From Myxococcales bacterium (GTDB taxonomy: Bacteria; Myxococcota_A; UBA9042): 43,537 nucleotides of DNA. The stretch lies in NCBI GenBank assembly GCA_009692465.1, contig SHZD01000024.1, positions 1 through 43,537 on the forward strand, written 5' to 3'. The notes beneath the pieces were generated by a model. That model had not been told where the DNA came from, did no database searches, and saw only the letters and a list, made by a program, of their open reading frames with translations. Positions 41,432 to 43,537 of this stretch are shown piece by piece; positions within the stretch are counted from its first letter, which is position 1; the number at the start of each line of letters is the position of its first letter. A program made the position numbers and the translations under genes.

Positions 41432-41476
41432 AGACCGACTCCAGCAGCTCCAACTGTGCTAATCTGTGACGATTTT

Positions 41477-41490
41477 GTGAGTATTCTCAC
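41477..41490 (+). promoter_or_regulatory. Possible operator palindrome upstream of iscR
   Basis: GTGAG, TATT, CTCAC: perfect 5-bp arms ending 9 bp before the -35 box of the predicted promoter. It does not match the classical E. coli IscR consensus, so the binding protein is unknown. Confidence 0.4.
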
Positions 41491-41499
41491 CGAAATTCG

Positions 41500-41528
41500 T
41501 TGACACCGGCCGTCGCCAACCCTAAACT
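41500..41528 (+). promoter_or_regulatory. Sigma-70-type promoter of iscR-iscS
   Basis: TTGACA at 41500-41505 and TAAACT at 41523-41528, with a 17-bp spacer. This is a near-consensus -35 and a good -10, about 100 bp before the iscR start, leaving a leader of about 95 nt. It is the best promoter seen in the window. Confidence 0.65.
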
Positions 41529-41629
41529 CGGACCAGAACGGTCGCATATCGCAGCGGCTGTCACGGCCAACGGATCCGCTTGCAGCTGTCGGTCTACTCA
41601 ATGCGGTATGCTAACGATAAGAACCAGAG

Positions 41630-42025
41630 ATGATTCGGCTTTCTCGAAAATCTGACTATGGTTTAGTGGCGCTCAAAGCGCTGCGTGCCTTGCAGCCCGG
41701 CGATGCCATGTCGGCCCGCGAACTGTCGCTCCAACTCGACCTGCCCACCGATATGACCCCAAAAGTGCTAGCTAAATTGGCCCAAGCCGGGCTGATTGAG
41801 TCGTTGATGGGCAAGACCGGCGGCTATCGATTGGCGCGCCTGGCCGAGGATATTTCCGTGGCCGAAGTGGTGCGGGTGCTCGATGGTGAGCCGGGTTTGG
41901 CTCCATGCCGCGAAGGTATTTTGGAGTGTCACCGCATCGAGACCTGCGATATCAAACACCCGCTGGACAACCTGCACCGCGAAGTGATGTTGGTACTGAG
42001 TCGGATGAGCATAGCCCAACTCTAG
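41630..42025 (+). CDS. iscR: Rrf2-family Fe-S regulator, IscR type
   Basis: Winged-helix transcription factor that senses Fe-S status. The N-terminus MIRLSRKSDYGLVALKALRAL and the recognition region (SARELSLQLDLPTDMTPKVLAKLAQAGLIES, GKTGGYRLAR) are standard Rrf2. Three cluster cysteines are at 93, 100 and 106 (C-x6-C-x5-C), one residue longer than the E. coli IscR spacing (C-x5-C-x5-C). 131 aa, slightly short. It is followed 16 bp later by iscS, so the pair is an isc-type operon start under the promoter at 41500. Autoregulation is likely from family knowledge, not shown here. Confidence 0.9.
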   Translation: MIRLSRKSDYGLVALKALRALQPGDAMSARELSLQLDLPTDMTPKVLAKLAQAGLIESLMGKTGGYRLARLAEDISVAEVVRVLDGEPGLAPCREGILECHRIETCDIKHPLDNLHREVMLVLSRMSIAQL

Positions 42026-42041
42026 GAGAACATAGAATTTT

Positions 42042-43265
42042 ATGGCACTGAGCACCCCAGTCTACCTCGACAACCATGCCACTACCCGCTGCGACCCGCG
42101 GGTGGTTGAGGCGATGGTGCCGTATTTTTCTACCCACTTTGGCAACGCCGCTTCGCGCACCCATGTGTTTGGGCGGGTGGCCGAGGAGGCCGTCGACAAG
42201 GCGCGGGCCCAACTGGCGCGGGCGATCGGCGCCGCCACCGACAAGGAGATTGTGCTGACTTCGGGGGCCACCGAAAGTGACAATCTGGCCATCAAGGGTG
42301 CGGCCCACATGTACCGTGGCAAGGGCGATCACTTGATCACGGTGTGCACGGAACACAAAGCCGTGCTTGACGCCCACCATGCGCTGGAGCGCGAAGGCTT
42401 TCGCGTCACCTTCCTGCCGGTGCAAACCAATGGGCTGCTCGACTTGGACGTGCTGCGCGAGGCGATCACCGAGCACACGATTCTGGTGTCGGTGATGGCC
42501 GTCAACAACGAAATCGGGGTGGTGCAACCGCTGGCTGAAATTGGGCGGCTGTGCAAAGACAAAGGCGTGTTGTTCTTTTGCGATGCGGCGCAGGCCATCG
42601 GCAAAATTGCGCTGGACGTCGAGAAGATGGGCATTGATCTGCTGGCGTTCACTGCTCACAAGATGTACGGGCCCAAGGGCATCGGGGCGTTGTGGGTGCG
42701 CCGAAAGAACCCGCGAGTGCGGCTGGAGCCGCTTTTCCACGGCGGTGGCCATGAGCGCGGCTTGCGCTCGGGTACGCTGGCGGTGCCGTTGATTGTCGCG
42801 TTTGGCGAAGCGGCAGAGATCGCGACGCGCGAGATGCCTGAAGAATCAATGCGGATTGCCGCCCTGCGCCAGCGGCTGTGGGACGGCTTGCGCGCTAACC
42901 TCGATCAAGTCCACCTCAATGGCGACTGGCAGGCGCGCAGCCCTGGCAATCTCAATGCGTCGTTTGCCTACGTCGAAGGTGAGAGTTTGCTGATGGGGAT
43001 CAGCGACATCGCGGTGTCATCGGGTTCAGCCTGTACGTCGGCGTCGCTCGAGCCCAGCTATGTGCTCAAGGCGTTGGGGGTGCACGACGAGTTGGCTCAC
43101 ACCTCAATCCGCTTTGGGATTGGGCGCTTTAACACCGAGGAAGAAATCGACTATGCGATTACCCGGGTTACGGAGACCGTCAATCGCCTGCGCGAGATGA
43201 GCCCGTTGTGGGAGATGGTTCAAGAAGGCATTGATTTGCGGACGGTAAACTGGACCGGCCATTAG
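42042..43265 (+). CDS. iscS: Cysteine desulfurase IscS
   Basis: PLP enzyme that removes sulfur from cysteine for Fe-S cluster and thionucleoside synthesis. The N-terminus [15 protein letters not shown] and [14 protein letters not shown] are typical. PLP-binding Lys is in [12 protein letters not shown] (Lys 207) and the active-site Cys in [17 protein letters not shown] (Cys 331). The C-terminus [21 protein letters not shown] resembles the E. coli end, so the protein is full length (407 aa). The nearest AGGAG is 13 nt before the ATG, an unusually long spacing. Its TAG stop (43263-43265) is the first three bases of a type C repeat. Scaffold gene iscU would be expected next but lies outside the window. 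Confidence 0.96.
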   Translation: MALSTPVYLDNHATTRCDPRVVEAMVPYFSTHFGNAASRTHVFGRVAEEAVDKARAQLARAIGAATDKEIVLTSGATESDNLAIKGAAHMYRGKGDHLITVCTEHKAVLDAHHALEREGFRVTFLPVQTNGLLDLDVLREAITEHTILVSVMAVNNEIGVVQPLAEIGRLCKDKGVLFFCDAAQAIGKIALDVEKMGIDLLAFTAHKMYGPKGIGALWVRRKNPRVRLEPLFHGGGHERGLRSGTLAVPLIVAFGEAAEIATREMPEESMRIAALRQRLWDGLRANLDQVHLNGDWQARSPGNLNASFAYVEGESLLMGISDIAVSSGSACTSASLEPSYVLKALGVHDELAHTSIRFGIGRFNTEEEIDYAITRVTETVNRLREMSPLWEMVQEGIDLRTVNWTGH

Positions 43266-43398
43266 AGAGCCGATCAAATGGGATTTGCTCGGCGTCTCAT
43301 TGCTTGTTTCGTGGGTCGCGAGCGATCGCCAGGGGCGTCTCGCCGCTCCTTTCGAGTTAGGGAATTTTTTGAGCTTCGGCGATAGTGGGTCAGGTCTC
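43263..43398 (+). repeat. Type C stop-codon repeat, 136-bp tandem unit 1
   Basis: It begins TAGAGAGCC (TAG is the iscS stop) and ends GGTCTC, so the ends are short inverted repeats (TAGAGAGCC and GGTCTCTA). It contains the hairpin CCGATCAAA with TTTGCTCGG and the core GTTTCGTGGGTCGCGAGC. It is identical to unit 2. Confidence 0.93.
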
Positions 43399-43534
43399 TA
43401 GAGAGCCGATCAAATGGGATTTGCTCGGCGTCTCATTGCTTGTTTCGTGGGTCGCGAGCGATCGCCAGGGGCGTCTCGCCGCTCCTTTCGAGTTAGGGAA
43501 TTTTTTGAGCTTCGGCGATAGTGGGTCAGGTCTC
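43399..43534 (+). repeat. Type C repeat, 136-bp tandem unit 2
   Basis: An exact second copy of 43263-43398. The window ends with TAG at 43535-43537, the first bases of a possible third unit, so the array may continue beyond the window. Confidence 0.93.
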
Positions 43535-43537
43535 TAG

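Overview
The window looks like chromosomal DNA of a moderately GC-rich Gram-negative bacterium, most likely a myxobacterium or relative (Myxococcota). This is an inference. It rests on two long lipoproteins built from CDDGN.CT.DSC-type cysteine repeats, a small protein resembling a domain I recall from myxobacteria, a HflX with the long deltaproteobacterial N-terminus, and many predicted lipoproteins. No rRNA, tRNA, CRISPR array or complete insertion sequence was seen.

Layout. (1) 200-5827, minus strand: a polysaccharide-export cluster, in transcription order a small membrane protein, an outer-membrane barrel, a Wza-like export lipoprotein and a Wzc-like tyrosine autokinase. (2) 6578-15106: a DUF483-like cysteine protein (minus), then plus-strand genes for a UPF0158-like protein, a metzincin-like lipoprotein, a DUF192 lipoprotein, a coupled unknown protein, two cyclic-nucleotide-binding-domain proteins and a DusB-type tRNA dihydrouridine synthase. 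(3) 15166-22677: an FmdB-type zinc-ribbon protein and two convergent giant cysteine-repeat lipoproteins, one ending in a cupredoxin and one in a formylglycine-generating-enzyme-like domain. They are separated by 1 kb packed with repeats. (4) 22977-33802: Mrp/ApbC, a class A penicillin-binding protein, a double-FHA protein, a helical lipoprotein, a small MXAN_5187-like protein, HflX and an orphan contractile-injection spike protein. (5) 34101-40510: respiratory complex I genes nuoA, C, D, G, H, I, without nuoB, E or F. (6) 40778-43265: an unknown basic-tailed protein, then iscR and iscS for Fe-S cluster assembly, which could supply the clusters of complex I and Mrp.

The least explained part is between the genes. 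Four families of 136-221 bp palindromic elements (called A, B, C and D here) and one 180-bp MITE recur through the window. B, C and D share a core containing GTGGGTCGC. Type A and type C elements begin at YTAG (CTAG or TTAG), and in four genes (nuoG, iscS, mrp and the second cyclic-nucleotide-binding gene) that YTAG contains the stop codon. In addition, at least nine short tandem arrays (unit 12-24 bp) occur. Five lie 50-170 bp upstream of a start codon and two lie in frame inside a protein N-terminus. These two repeat systems are the main candidates for something undescribed.
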